From the NCBI GenBank assembly GCA_028290305.1, contig JAQGKC010000481.1:1-41371 (forward strand): a stretch of DNA of 41,371 nt. Reading direction: 5' to 3'. This DNA is from Bradyrhizobium sp. (GTDB taxonomy: Bacteria; Pseudomonadota; Alphaproteobacteria; Rhizobiales; Xanthobacteraceae). A program made the position numbers and the translations under genes. Below the pieces are notes generated by a model. The model was not told the origin of the DNA. It worked only from the letters and a program-made list of their open reading frames with translations, and did no database searches. This document shows positions 28,147-36,541 of this stretch, one piece after another. Every line of letters starts with the position of its first letter. The first letter of the stretch is position 1.

Positions 28147-30735
28147 GTGCTGACAAGTATTGTCGTATCGATTGTTAAAGCTTGCACGCGGTTTGCCTCT
28201 CTTACTGTTCTCGTCGCGCTCGTCCTTGCGGTAGCAGCGGGCTTCTACACAGCCCGGAATTTCGAAATCAACACCGACATCAACACCCTGATTTCGCCCA
28301 ATCTGGATTGGCGCAAGCGAGACAATCAATTTGACAAGGCATTCGATCGGGATCGGACAATCCTCGCCGTTGTGGATGCCCCGACACCGGAACTCACCAG
28401 CGTTGCGAGTGCCGCACTCGAACAGAAATTGTCCGGCGATACCAAGCATTTCGATTCGGTTCAGGCGCTTGGATCCGGTGAGTTCTTCGATAAAAACGGG
28501 CTCTTGTTCCTTCCCGTAGCCGAGGTCGGTCAGCTAACCGGCCAGTTCGAATCGGCCGCGCCGCTGATCGAAATCATGGCCGGCGATCCGAGCTTGCGGG
28601 GATTGACTGGTGCGCTGGAAACCGGGCTCGCCGGCGTCAAGCGCGGGCAGGTCAAGCTGGACAGCACCGAGCGGCCGTTCTCGCTGGTCGCCCAGACCGT
28701 GGAGACCGTGCTGAAAACCGGTTCCGGGACGTTCTCCTGGCGTGAACTCACCAGCGACAAGCCTTTGACCGATTCGGACCGGCGTTCTTTCATCGAGTTC
28801 AAGCCGATCCTCGACTTCAATGCGCTTGAGCCGGGCAAGGATGCGACCGATGCCATCCGGCAGGCCGCCCGCGACCTCAATCTCGCCGGCGAATATGGCG
28901 CGCGGGTTCGGTTGACCGGCCCGGTTCCGATGGCCGACGAAGAATTCTCGACGGTTCAGGACGGCGCAGTCGTCAACGGCATTGGTACCATTCTCGTGGT
29001 GCTTTTCATTCTCTGGATGGCGCTGCATTCGCAGAAAATTATCTTCGCGGTGTTCGTTAACCTCTTTATCGGCCTTTCAATCACCACGGCCGTTGGGCTG
29101 ATGATGGTGGGTTCGCTCAACCTGCTCTCGGTCGCGTTTGCCGTCCTGTTCGTCGGATTGGGCGTAGACTTCGGCATCCAGTTCAGCGTCCGCTACCGAT
29201 CGGAGCGCTTCAAAGGCAACGATCTGCGGGCCGCGCTGGCGAAGGCGGCCGAGCGTTCAGCAGTCCCGCTTTCACTGGCCGCGATGGCGACAGCGTCGGG
29301 ATTCCTGTCGTTCCTGCCAACCGATTACAAAGGTGTTTCGGAACTGGGTGAGATCGCCGGTGTGGGCATGCTCGTCGCCTTTACGACCAGCATTACGGTG
29401 CTGCCGGCACTGCTGCGCCTGCTCAATCCTCCCGGGGAGATGGAGCCCGTCGGTTATGCGTTCCTGGCGCCGGTCGATCATTTCCTCGAGAAACATCGCG
29501 TGATCATCATCGTCGGGACCCTCTTGATAGCGGTCGCCGGTTTGCCGTTGTTGTATTTTCTGAGGTTTGACTTCAATCCGATCAATTTGCGGAGTCCCAA
29601 GGTTGAATCGATCGCGACCTTCCTCGATTTGAGGAAGGACCCAAATACCGGCGCCAACGCCATCAATGTGCTGACCAACTCGGAGGAGGACGCCAGGAAG
29701 ATTGAAGCCCGGCTGGAAAAATTACCGGAAGTCCTCGAGGTCAGGTCGCTGGACAGTTTTGTGCCGGAAGACCAGCCCGCAAAATTGAAGCTCATTGCCC
29801 AAGGCGCCAAAGTTCTCAATCCCGCGCTGAACCCGGACTCTATTGATGCCGCTCCGTCCGATGACGAGAATGTCGCTGCCTTGAAGGAAACGGCGGAGAA
29901 TCTGCGGAAGACCGCCGGCGATGCAAAGGGGCCAGGCGCGGTGGCATCGCGGCGGCTTGCCGATGCATTGTCGAAGCTTGCCGACTCGAATCAGGCCGCG
30001 CGAGACAAAACACAGGCCATCTTCGTTATGCCGTTGAAGGTGGTGCTCGATCAGCTCAAAAACTTGCTGCAGGCGCAGCCGGTCAGCCTGAAGACCCTGC
30101 CGGCCGATCTGGTGCGTTCGTGGAAAACCAAGGATGGGCTGCAGCGCGTCGAGGCGTTGCCGCGCGGTGACCCCAACGACAACGACACGCTGCGCAAGTT
30201 TGCAGGCGCCGTCCTGGCCGCCGAGCCCAACGCGATCGGCGGACCGGTGTCAATTCTCAAATCCGGTGAAACCGTGGTGAGGGCGTTCATCCAGGCCGGC
30301 GTTTGCGCGCTGATCGTCATCAGCCTCCTGCTCTGGCTCGCATTGCGCCGAATCACGGACGTGCTGCTGACGCTGGTCCCACTGTTGGTGGCAGGGGCGG
30401 TGACGCTGGAAATCTGTGTGCTGATCGGGCTACCGCTCAACTTCGCCAACATCGTCGCGCTGCCATTGCTGCTCGGCGTCGGCGTCGCATTCAAGATTTA
30501 TTATGTAACGGCCTGGCGGACGGGAAGAACGAATCTACTGCAGTCGAGCCTGACGCGAGCCATATTTTTCAGCGCGCTGACGACAGCCACGGCGTTCGGA
30601 AGCCTGTGGCTATCTAGTCATCCGGGCACGGCAAGCATGGGCAAACTGCTGGCGCTGTCGCTCGTCACGACGCTCGCCGCGGTATTGTTGTTTCAGCCGG
30701 CTCTAATGGGCAAACCGCGCGATATCGGGAAGTAG
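28147..30735 (+). CDS. hpnN: HpnN, hopanoid-associated RND transporter
   Basis: An 862-residue inner-membrane protein with two repeats of one membrane helix, a periplasmic domain and a five-helix block. The first block spans about residues 278-425 (NGIGTILVVLFILWMALHS, then VAFAVLFVGLGVDFGIQFSV) and the second about 715-855. The second periplasmic domain holds an Ala/Lys-rich helical insert. HpnN of Rhodopseudomonas moves hopanoids to the outer membrane. The start is GTG 28147, with AGAAAGAAAAG before it and a hydrophobic segment immediately after. Its last 33 bases overlap the 3' end of the opposite-strand DUF2147 gene. The hopanoid neighbours decide between HpnN and a generic MMPL exporter. 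Confidence 0.92.
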   Translation: MLTSIVVSIVKACTRFASLTVLVALVLAVAAGFYTARNFEINTDINTLISPNLDWRKRDNQFDKAFDRDRTILAVVDAPTPELTSVASAALEQKLSGDTKHFDSVQALGSGEFFDKNGLLFLPVAEVGQLTGQFESAAPLIEIMAGDPSLRGLTGALETGLAGVKRGQVKLDSTERPFSLVAQTVETVLKTGSGTFSWRELTSDKPLTDSDRRSFIEFKPILDFNALEPGKDATDAIRQAARDLNLAGEYGARVRLTGPVPMADEEFSTVQDGAVVNGIGTILVVLFILWMALHSQKIIFAVFVNLFIGLSITTAVGLMMVGSLNLLSVAFAVLFVGLGVDFGIQFSVRYRSERFKGNDLRAALAKAAERSAVPLSLAAMATASGFLSFLPTDYKGVSELGEIAGVGMLVAFTTSITVLPALLRLLNPPGEMEPVGYAFLAPVDHFLEKHRVIIIVGTLLIAVAGLPLLYFLRFDFNPINLRSPKVESIATFLDLRKDPNTGANAINVLTNSEEDARKIEARLEKLPEVLEVRSLDSFVPEDQPAKLKLIAQGAKVLNPALNPDSIDAAPSDDENVAALKETAENLRKTAGDAKGPGAVASRRLADALSKLADSNQAARDKTQAIFVMPLKVVLDQLKNLLQAQPVSLKTLPADLVRSWKTKDGLQRVEALPRGDPNDNDTLRKFAGAVLAAEPNAIGGPVSILKSGETVVRAFIQAGVCALIVISLLLWLALRRITDVLLTLVPLLVAGAVTLEICVLIGLPLNFANIVALPLLLGVGVAFKIYYVTAWRTGRTNLLQSSLTRAIFFSALTTATAFGSLWLSSHPGTASMGKLLALSLVTTLAAVLLFQPALMGKPRDIGK

Positions 30736-31362
30736 ACAGATATCGCCGACCGAATCGGCCGGATGGGCCGCTGTCGCCAGTTTTTGACCGGGCATTTTGG
30801 GTGCCGGGTTGACGGATGCGGTGGTCTTTGGCGCGCTGGCGGTCGTTGTCGGTGCAGCGGTTTTGGGAGGCGCACTCGCGGTCTTCGGCGCGCCCTTGGC
30901 CATGCTGTTGGCGGGGCTGGAGGGAATCGGACCCGCGACACGGGTCCAGGTCTCGCCGCCGCAGAGAAAGCCCAACACGCAGCCCTGAATCTCAAGCTGG
31001 TCGGGACCGACCGGCTTGATCGTGGAACTGTAGGACTGTCCATCCTTGGCGTTGTAGACTTGGCCTTCCCATTCATCGACAGAAGGTTTCTTCTTCATAT
31101 CGAGCAGGATCGGCATTCCCAAGGTCGGTCTGTTCTGCTTTGAGACATCGGGATTGTTCTTGTCGTGGCCGCCGGGTACTTTTTCCCACGCCACGACACC
31201 CCACATGCTACCATTGCATTCGGCGACGCGGATGTTGGCGACGCCGTCAGCCACCCTCCAGTCACCGGTAGGATCCGCCGCCAAAGCTGGCGCAAAGCCA
31301 GTTGCCAAAAATATTCCGGAATATGCTAATATGCGCGTGATGTTTCGTGGGCAGTGCAGCAT
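30703..31362 (-). CDS. DUF2147 exported protein with low-complexity tail
   Basis: A 219-residue protein. There is a signal peptide in the first 29 residues (ILAYSGIFLATGFAPALA-A), then a DUF2147 domain at about 30-145 (PTGDWRVADGVANIRVAEC, WGVVAWEK, EGQVYNAKDGQSYSS, GCVLGFLCGGETWTR). The final 70 residues are Ala/Thr/Pro/Lys-rich low complexity. DUF2147 proteins are small periplasmic domains of unknown role. The gene sits on the opposite strand between hpnN and hpnO; its 3' end overlaps the hpnN 3' end by 33 bases. The tail is therefore the part that runs into hpnN, perhaps a later extension of a shorter gene. Confidence 0.85.
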   Translation of the reverse strand: MLHCPRNITRILAYSGIFLATGFAPALAADPTGDWRVADGVANIRVAECNGSMWGVVAWEKVPGGHDKNNPDVSKQNRPTLGMPILLDMKKKPSVDEWEGQVYNAKDGQSYSSTIKPVGPDQLEIQGCVLGFLCGGETWTRVAGPIPSSPANSMAKGAPKTASAPPKTAAPTTTASAPKTTASVNPAPKMPGQKLATAAHPADSVGDICLLPDIARFAH

Positions 31363-31402
31363 GGTTTAAACCTGTGCTTAAGTAGATGGTCAGTGCGCGG
31401 TC

Positions 31403-31424
31403 AAAACGCCGCATTGAGCGTTTT
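31403..31424. promoter_or_regulatory. Inverted repeat before hpnO
   Basis: AAAACGC at 31403-31409 and GCGTTTT at 31418-31424 form a perfect 7-bp dyad with an eight-base centre. It lies in the 100-base divergent gap between the DUF2147 gene and hpnO, 38 bases before the hpnO start. It could be an operator or an RNA hairpin in the leader; no known consensus matched. Confidence 0.35.
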
Positions 31425-31462
31425 CAGTTGACGAAATGGCCATCAACCGAAGTAAGTAGCGG

Positions 31463-32854
31463 ATGTTATATTCAAATCTAGACGTTTCCGAGATGTTTGT
31501 GGACCGGCAGTCGCAACGCAGTTCCATGCACACGCGCCATCTCAACGAGCAACTTGTGCGGGTCCTGAAGACAATCGGTTACGATGTCGGTTTTCAGAAG
31601 GGTCAAGGCCAGTACCTGTTCGATCGCGACGGCGTACGCTATCTGGACTTATTAAGCGGTTTTGGCGTTTTTGCGATTGGCCGGAATCATCCGGCGCTGC
31701 GCCAAGCATTGAAGAGCGTCCTCGATAGCGACCTTCCCAACCTCGTGCAACTCGACGTTTCGACGCTCGCAGGCGTGCTGGCCGAACGTCTGCTGAAGTT
31801 TGTCCCCTATCTGGACAAGGTGTTTTTTGCGAATTCCGGGGCAGAATGTGTCGAAGCTGCGATCAAATTCGCACGCGGCGCCACCGGTCGGCCAGGCATC
31901 GTGTACTGCGCCCATTCCTTCCACGGATTGTCCTATGGTGCGCTTTCGCTCACCGACGATGCCAATTTCCGCAGCGGATTCGAGCCGCTGCTGCCCGGTT
32001 GTACGCCAATTCCCTTCAACGATCTCGCCGCGCTCGAGCAGGCGCTGTCGTCGCGCCAGGTTGCCGCTTTTATAGTCGAGCCGATCCAGGGCAAAGGCGT
32101 CAACATGCCCACGGATGAGTTCCTGCCGGGCGCGGCCGCGCTCTGCCGTAAATACGGCACGTTGATGGTCGCCGACGAAATTCAAACCGGAATGGGACGA
32201 ACCGGGCGGTTCCTTGCGGTCGAGCACTGGAATGTCGAACCCGATATGGTCCTGATCTCCAAGGCGTTGTCGGGTGGTCATGTTCCGGTCGGCGCGTTGC
32301 TCACCCGCAAGAGCATCTTCGACAAGATATTCAATCAAATGGATCGCGCGGTCGTGCATGGATCGACATTCGCGAAAAACGATCTCGCGATGGCTGCCGG
32401 AATCGCAACCCTCGAAGTGCTCGAATCCGAAAAACTGATCGAGGCGGCGGCCAAACGCGGCGCCGAACTTCGGCTGGCGCTGACCCGGATGGTTCCCGGC
32501 TATGAATTGCTGAAGGAGGTCCGCGGCAAGGGACTGATGATCGGCGTCGAGTTCGGGCCGCCCAAGTCGCTGCGGCTGAAGGCGTCGTGGAACGTTCTTG
32601 AAACCGCCAACAAGGGTCTGTTCTGCCAGCTCATCACGGTGCCGCTGTTCAAGGATCACAAGATCCTGACCCAGGTTTCCGGCCACGGCAGCCATACCAT
32701 CAAGCTGTTGCCATCGCTGACCATCACCGAGGAAGATTGCAACTGGATCGAGACGGCGTTCGATACCGTCATCGCGTCCAGCCACAAGGTTCCCGGCGCG
32801 ATCTGGTCGTTGGGCAAGACCCTGGTCGACAACGCCGTCCGCAAATCGGCGTAA
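31463..32854 (+). CDS. hpnO: HpnO, hopanoid aminotransferase (class III PLP)
   Basis: A 463-residue class III aminotransferase. The PLP lysine is Lys267 in LISKALSGGHVPVGALLT, with ADEIQTGMGRTG upstream and the GSTFAKNDLA segment after. HpnO makes aminobacteriohopanetriol (35-amino-hopanoids) by transamination of the ribosyl-type hopanoid side chain. The N-terminus MLYSNLDVSEMFVDRQSQRS is longer than in acetylornithine-type relatives, which with context favours HpnO. The start ATG 31463 has only a weak ribosome-binding site (AGTAAGTAGCGG). It is not in an operon with hpnN: the DUF2147 gene on the other strand lies between. Confidence 0.9.
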   Translation: MLYSNLDVSEMFVDRQSQRSSMHTRHLNEQLVRVLKTIGYDVGFQKGQGQYLFDRDGVRYLDLLSGFGVFAIGRNHPALRQALKSVLDSDLPNLVQLDVSTLAGVLAERLLKFVPYLDKVFFANSGAECVEAAIKFARGATGRPGIVYCAHSFHGLSYGALSLTDDANFRSGFEPLLPGCTPIPFNDLAALEQALSSRQVAAFIVEPIQGKGVNMPTDEFLPGAAALCRKYGTLMVADEIQTGMGRTGRFLAVEHWNVEPDMVLISKALSGGHVPVGALLTRKSIFDKIFNQMDRAVVHGSTFAKNDLAMAAGIATLEVLESEKLIEAAAKRGAELRLALTRMVPGYELLKEVRGKGLMIGVEFGPPKSLRLKASWNVLETANKGLFCQLITVPLFKDHKILTQVSGHGSHTIKLLPSLTITEEDCNWIETAFDTVIASSHKVPGAIWSLGKTLVDNAVRKSA

Positions 32855-32974
32855 CAACCGGCAAAAGCGGACGTGTCAGCCGCAATAAACCTGTCTTGAT
32901 GCTGTCAGCATATTGTCAGGTGCTTTGCCTACACCGGCGTGGTGTTTTCACATTGCCGAACCGGGAGAGCAAAC

Positions 32975-33190
32975 ATGAGTGACCACGCAGGCGTTGAGCA
33001 CCATCACAAGGCCGCAGAACATCACGAGCACGCGGCGAAGCACCATCGCGAAGCTGCCAAGCATCATGAAGCTGGCGATCACGAAAAGGCGGCGCATCAC
33101 GCCCACAGCGCCCACGGTCATGCCAGCCATGCCGAACATCATCATGTCGAGGCCAGCCGTCATCACGCCGAGCATCACGGCCAGCACTGA
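32975..33190 (+). CDS. Histidine-rich 71-residue protein
   Basis: Twenty-six of 71 residues are histidine, arranged in HH or HHH groups every three to seven residues (EHHHKAAEHHEHAAKHHREA, KHHEAG, EHHHVEASRHHAEHHGQH), mixed with Ala, Glu and Lys. The pattern favours an amphipathic helix with rows of histidines. There is no signal peptide. ATG 32975 follows GGGAGAG by six bases, and a hairpin terminator lies 48 bases after the stop, so the gene is a complete single unit. Possible roles are metal (Ni, Co, Zn, Cu) buffering or pH sensing; none is shown. The frame is also open from 32939, without a start signal. Confidence 0.75.
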   Translation: MSDHAGVEHHHKAAEHHEHAAKHHREAAKHHEAGDHEKAAHHAHSAHGHASHAEHHHVEASRHHAEHHGQH

Positions 33191-33222
33191 ATATATTTAG
33201 TACGCGATATATTTAGTACGCG
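33191..33222. repeat. Exact 16-bp tandem duplication
   Basis: The unit ATATATTTAGTACGCG occurs twice head to tail (33191-33206 and 33207-33222), starting on the base after the stop of the histidine-rich gene. It is AT-rich compared with its surroundings. Probably a slippage or excision footprint. Confidence 0.9.
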
Positions 33223-33237
33223 TGGAATAGCGTTTTT

Positions 33238-33266
33238 GCCGTCCCCGTCGCGAGGACGGCTTTTCT
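33238..33266 (+). terminator. Rho-independent terminator of the histidine-rich gene
   Basis: GCCGTCC at 33238-33244 pairs with GGACGGC at 33253-33259; the loop is eight bases, and TTTTCTT follows directly. Confidence 0.75.
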
Positions 33267-33275
33267 TGGGTCTTA

Positions 33276-33349
33276 GAGCATGATCCGGAAAAGTGGACAC
33301 CGGTTTTCCCTCGCGACAAACGCGAAGCGTTTGCGCGGAGATCATGCTC
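33276..33349. repeat. Rhizobiales palindromic intergenic repeat
   Basis: Outer arms GAGCATGATC (33276-33285) and GATCATGCTC (33340-33349) are perfect reverse complements. Two inner dyads are nested inside: GGAAAA...TTTTCC (33288-33309) and CAAACGC-GAA-GCGTTTG (33317-33333). The motif 'agagcatgatccggaaaagtg' is a very common dispersed element in Bradyrhizobium and related genomes (recalled). Function unknown; it would fold into a three-stem RNA. Confidence 0.85.
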
Positions 33350-33363
33350 AAACAAAAAGATAA

Positions 33364-33404
33364 CGCTAGAGTTTGATTCAACTCAGTTGAATCAAACTCT
33401 AGCG
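33364..33404. repeat. 41-bp near-perfect palindrome over the GMC gene 3' end
   Basis: Arms 33364-33383 and 33385-33404 are exact 20-bp reverse complements around a single centre base. The TAG stop of the leftward GMC oxidoreductase gene (33399-33401) lies inside the right arm. In the minus direction the stem is followed by TTATCTTTTTGTTTG, so it may serve as that gene's terminator. It is adjacent to the preceding palindromic repeat. Confidence 0.9.
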
Positions 33405-35018
33405 CGAGTCCTCGAGGATCATCGCGGCGCCTTTTTCGGCAATCATCGCCGTCGGGGTATTGGTATTTCCCGAGGTGATCGTCGGCATCACCGAAGCATC
33501 GGCCACGCGAAGACCTGCGAGGCCGTGAAAACGCAAGCGTTCATCGACGACAGCCATGGGATCGCTCGCCGTACCCATCTTCGCGGTGCCCACGGGATGA
33601 AAGATCGTGGTGCCGATATCGCCCGCGGCTTTAGCCAGCGACACATCGTCGTCGCCGACCGATGGGCCCGGCAAAAATTCATCCGGATGATAGACCGCAA
33701 GCGCAGGCTGCTTCATCAGTCGCCGCGTGGTGCGGATCGCATCGGCGGCGACCTGGCGGTCTTCATCGGTTGATAAATAATTCGGTGCGATCGACGGCGC
33801 CTGATCGGCTTGCGCCGAACGAATGCGCACGGTGCCGCGTGATGTCGGTTGCAAATTGCAAGCGCTCACCGTGATCGCGGGGAAGCGATGCAGGGGATCA
33901 CCGAATTTGTCCAGCGACAGCGGCTGCACGTGGAACTGGATGTTGGCGCGTTCGCGGTGCGGATCAGAACGCGTGAAAATCCCAAGCTGCGACGGCGCCA
34001 TGGTCAGCGGGCCGCGGCGGCGGAAGGCATAGTCGAGGCCCATCAGGCCGCGCCTGACCAGCGAGTAATAAGTCTCGTTGAGCGTGCGAACGCCATCGAC
34101 CTTATAGATCGCGCGCTGCTGCAGATGATCCTGCAAATTGTGTCCGACGCCTTGCCGGTCGAGTACCGTCTCGATCCCAAGCGGCGCCAGCCAGTCCGCC
34201 GGCCCAATGCCGGAGCGATGCAGCACCTGGGTCGATCCGATCGAACCGGCGCACAGGATCACTTCGCCTTTGGCGCGGGCCTCGATGACTTCGCCGCCCT
34301 GAATGAAACGCACGCCGACAGCACGGCCGTCCTCGACGATGAGGCGATCGGCCAGCACGTTCTTTTCAAGCCGCAGATTGGGACGCGCCAATGCGGGCTT
34401 CAGGAAGCCCCGCGCGGAAGACCAGCGCCGGCCGCGTTTCTGGTTGACGTGGAAATAGCCGACGCCCTCGTTGTCGCCGGTGTTGAAATCCGGAATTCTT
34501 GGGATGCCCATTTCTTCCGCCGCGGTGCCGACCGCATCCAGAATGGCCCAGGATAGCCGCGGCGCTTCGACCCGCCAGCCGCCACCGACGCCATGATGCT
34601 CGCTTTCGCCCAGAAAATGATCCTCTAACCGGCGGAATGCGGGCAGTACGTCGTCCCAGCCCCAGCCCGTGAGGCCGAGCTGACGCCAGTGGTCGTAGTC
34701 GGCGGCCTGCCCGCGCATCGAGATCATCGCGTTGATGGCGGAGGAGCCGCCGATCACCTTGCCGCGCGGGTAGGCCAGCGAGCGGCCGTTGAGGCCGGCT
34801 TCCGGCTCGGTCCTGAACATCCAGTCCGAACGTGGATTGCCGATCGCGAAGAGATAACCGACCGGGATGTGGAACCAGATCCAGTTGTCGTTGCCGCCGG
34901 CCTCCAGGATCAGGACGCGGTTGGCGGGATCGGCGGACAACCGGTTGGCGACGATGCAGCCGGCCGTGCCAGCGCCGACGACGATATAGTCGAAATCACC
35001 TTCAAGCCGCTTCGCCAT
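33399..35018 (-). CDS. GMC family FAD-dependent oxidoreductase
   Basis: A 539-residue choline-dehydrogenase-like flavoenzyme. The N-terminal FAD motif is VGAGTAGCIVANRLS with the glutamate at LILEAGG; the GMC signature GKVIGGSSAINAM follows. The catalytic C-terminal part has His474 (IFHPVGTAKMGT) and the asparagine in TSGNTNTPTAM. These enzymes oxidise alcohols; the true substrate (choline, polyethylene glycol, aliphatic or aromatic alcohols) cannot be told. No betaine aldehyde dehydrogenase or betI lies next to it, which argues against betA. The start ATG is at 35018. Its stop codon lies in a long palindrome. Confidence 0.92.
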   Translation of the reverse strand: MAKRLEGDFDYIVVGAGTAGCIVANRLSADPANRVLILEAGGNDNWIWFHIPVGYLFAIGNPRSDWMFRTEPEAGLNGRSLAYPRGKVIGGSSAINAMISMRGQAADYDHWRQLGLTGWGWDDVLPAFRRLEDHFLGESEHHGVGGGWRVEAPRLSWAILDAVGTAAEEMGIPRIPDFNTGDNEGVGYFHVNQKRGRRWSSARGFLKPALARPNLRLEKNVLADRLIVEDGRAVGVRFIQGGEVIEARAKGEVILCAGSIGSTQVLHRSGIGPADWLAPLGIETVLDRQGVGHNLQDHLQQRAIYKVDGVRTLNETYYSLVRRGLMGLDYAFRRRGPLTMAPSQLGIFTRSDPHRERANIQFHVQPLSLDKFGDPLHRFPAITVSACNLQPTSRGTVRIRSAQADQAPSIAPNYLSTDEDRQVAADAIRTTRRLMKQPALAVYHPDEFLPGPSVGDDDVSLAKAAGDIGTTIFHPVGTAKMGTASDPMAVVDERLRFHGLAGLRVADASVMPTITSGNTNTPTAMIAEKGAAMILEDSR

Positions 35019-35047
35019 CTCTAAGTTTCCGCCCGGTTGATGATGCT

Positions 35048-35175
35048 CGTCATGCCGGGCTTGTCCCGGGCATCCAAGTCTTTCTTTGATCTATCAAGTC
35101 TTTCTTTGATCTATCACGTCTTTCTTTGACCTATTCAGTCAGACGTGGATAGGCGGGACAAGCCCGGCCATGACG
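35048..35175. repeat. Palindromic element with three 20-bp direct repeats inside
   Basis: Outer arms 35048-35068 and 35154-35175 (core GCCGGGCTTGTCCCG) are reverse complements with one base of slippage. Between them are three head-to-tail 20-bp units at 35075-35094, 35095-35114 and 35115-35134, the first two identical, the third with two changes. The arms match a dispersed element that I recall as abundant in Bradyrhizobium. The internal tandem expansion is specific to this copy as far as can be seen. Confidence 0.85.
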
Positions 35176-35284
35176 GCCTCTTGTTGCCCTCTCGGTTGGT
35201 TTGACTTTGCCCGGAGGAGTGTTGGGCGGACCGCAACTGCGTGCTAGATTAACGGGTCACATCTTGCTCTCACCGAGAATTCCC

Positions 35285-36457
35285 ATGCCCATCGTCAATC
35301 GCGTCGCCGATCTGCAACCCGATATTCAGGCTTGGCGCCGGGATATCCATCAACACCCTGAGTTGCTGTACGACGTCCATCGCACCGCGGCATTCGTGGC
35401 GGACCGCTTAAGGGAATTCGGCTGCGACGAGGTCGCAACGGGTCTGGGCCGCACCGGCGTCGTCGGCGTCATCAAGGGCCGCAAGTCCGCGGGCAGGGGC
35501 GACGTCAGGGTGATCGGGCTTCGCGCCGATATGGACGCGTTGCCCATCGAGGAAGAGACCAACCTCGCTTACGCCTCCAGGACGCCGGGCAAGATGCACG
35601 CCTGCGGCCATGACGGGCACACCGCGATGTTGCTTGGCGCGGCCCGCTATCTCGCGGAGACGCGGAATTTCGCAGGCGACGCGGTCGTGATCTTTCAGCC
35701 GGCGGAAGAGGGCGGCGCAGGCGCTGCCGCGATGATCGAGGACGGCCTGATGGATCGCTTCGCCATCGATCAGGTCTATGGCATGCATAATGGTCCGGGA
35801 ATTCCGGTCGGCTCGTTCGCGATCCGGTCCGGTCCGATTATGGCCGCCACGGATGCCATCGATATCCGGATTGAGGGGCTGGGCGGGCATGCGGCGCGTC
35901 CGCACAAATGTATCGACTCCGTCCTGGTCGGCGCGCAGCTGATTACGGCTTTGCAGTCGATCGTCTCGCGCACCGTCGATCCCCTGGATTCTGCTGTCAT
36001 TTCGATGTGTGAATTCCACGCCGGCAATGCGCGCAACGTGATCCCGCAAACCGCCGAGCTGAAAGGCACCGTCCGTACCCTGACGGCGGAAGTGAGGGAA
36101 CTGGTCGAGAAACGGGTGCGCGAGGTCGTCGCCGGCGTGGCGCAGATGACGGGTGCGAAGATCGACCTGGATTACGTGCGGGGCTATCCGGTCGTGGTCA
36201 ATCCTGTTCCGCAGACGGATGTCGCGACACGGGTGGCGAGGGAAATTGCCGGCGACGCCAATGTTCATATCATGCCGCCGCTGATGGGCGCGGAGGATTT
36301 CGCCTACATGCTGGAGGCTCGGCCGGGCGCGTTTATCTTCTGCGGCAACGGCGACAGCGCCGGGCTGCATCACCCCGCCTACAACTTCAACGACGAGGCG
36401 ATCGTCTTCGGCTCGTCGTACTGGGTCAAGCTGGTCGAGAACACGCTGGCGGCGTGA
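35285..36457 (+). CDS. M20 family amidohydrolase (hippurate hydrolase-like)
   Basis: A 390-residue metallopeptidase-family enzyme. Metal ligands are visible in HACGHDGH (His105, Cys107, His109) and in PAEEGGAG (Glu141 and Glu142). Further family blocks are GMHNGPGIPVGSFAIR, GLGGHAARPHKCIDS and PLMGAEDFAYMLEARPG. Members cut N-acyl amino acids or related amides in the cytoplasm, releasing a carboxylic acid and an amino acid. ATG 35285 is chosen because it gives the usual family N-terminus (QAWRRDIHQHPEL soon after); the frame is open to 35201. It is closed by a hairpin shared with the convergent phosphate transporter gene. Confidence 0.93.
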   Translation: MPIVNRVADLQPDIQAWRRDIHQHPELLYDVHRTAAFVADRLREFGCDEVATGLGRTGVVGVIKGRKSAGRGDVRVIGLRADMDALPIEEETNLAYASRTPGKMHACGHDGHTAMLLGAARYLAETRNFAGDAVVIFQPAEEGGAGAAAMIEDGLMDRFAIDQVYGMHNGPGIPVGSFAIRSGPIMAATDAIDIRIEGLGGHAARPHKCIDSVLVGAQLITALQSIVSRTVDPLDSAVISMCEFHAGNARNVIPQTAELKGTVRTLTAEVRELVEKRVREVVAGVAQMTGAKIDLDYVRGYPVVVNPVPQTDVATRVAREIAGDANVHIMPPLMGAEDFAYMLEARPGAFIFCGNGDSAGLHHPAYNFNDEAIVFGSSYWVKLVENTLAA

Positions 36458-36488
36458 CGCCCGTTACCAACATCTCAAAGTACATATG

Positions 36489-36520
36489 AAAAGGCCCGCG
36501 CGGATGGCGCGGGCCTTTTT
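36489..36520. terminator. Bidirectional terminator between amidohydrolase and pit
   Basis: A 13-bp stem (36489-36501 with 36507-36519) whose GC core GGCCCGCGC is flanked by A on the left and T on the right; five-base loop. Convergent genes end on both sides, so it can serve both. Confidence 0.88.
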
Positions 36521-36541
36521 GTTGTGGCAAAGAGCCGCCGT

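Noticed and set aside
33399..35018. Naming the GMC oxidoreductase betA
   Set aside because: No betB or betI neighbour, and GMC substrate cannot be read from the visible motifs.
35075..35134. CRISPR-like short repeats
   Set aside because: Three head-to-tail units with no spacers, inside a palindromic element; a tandem repeat, not an array.
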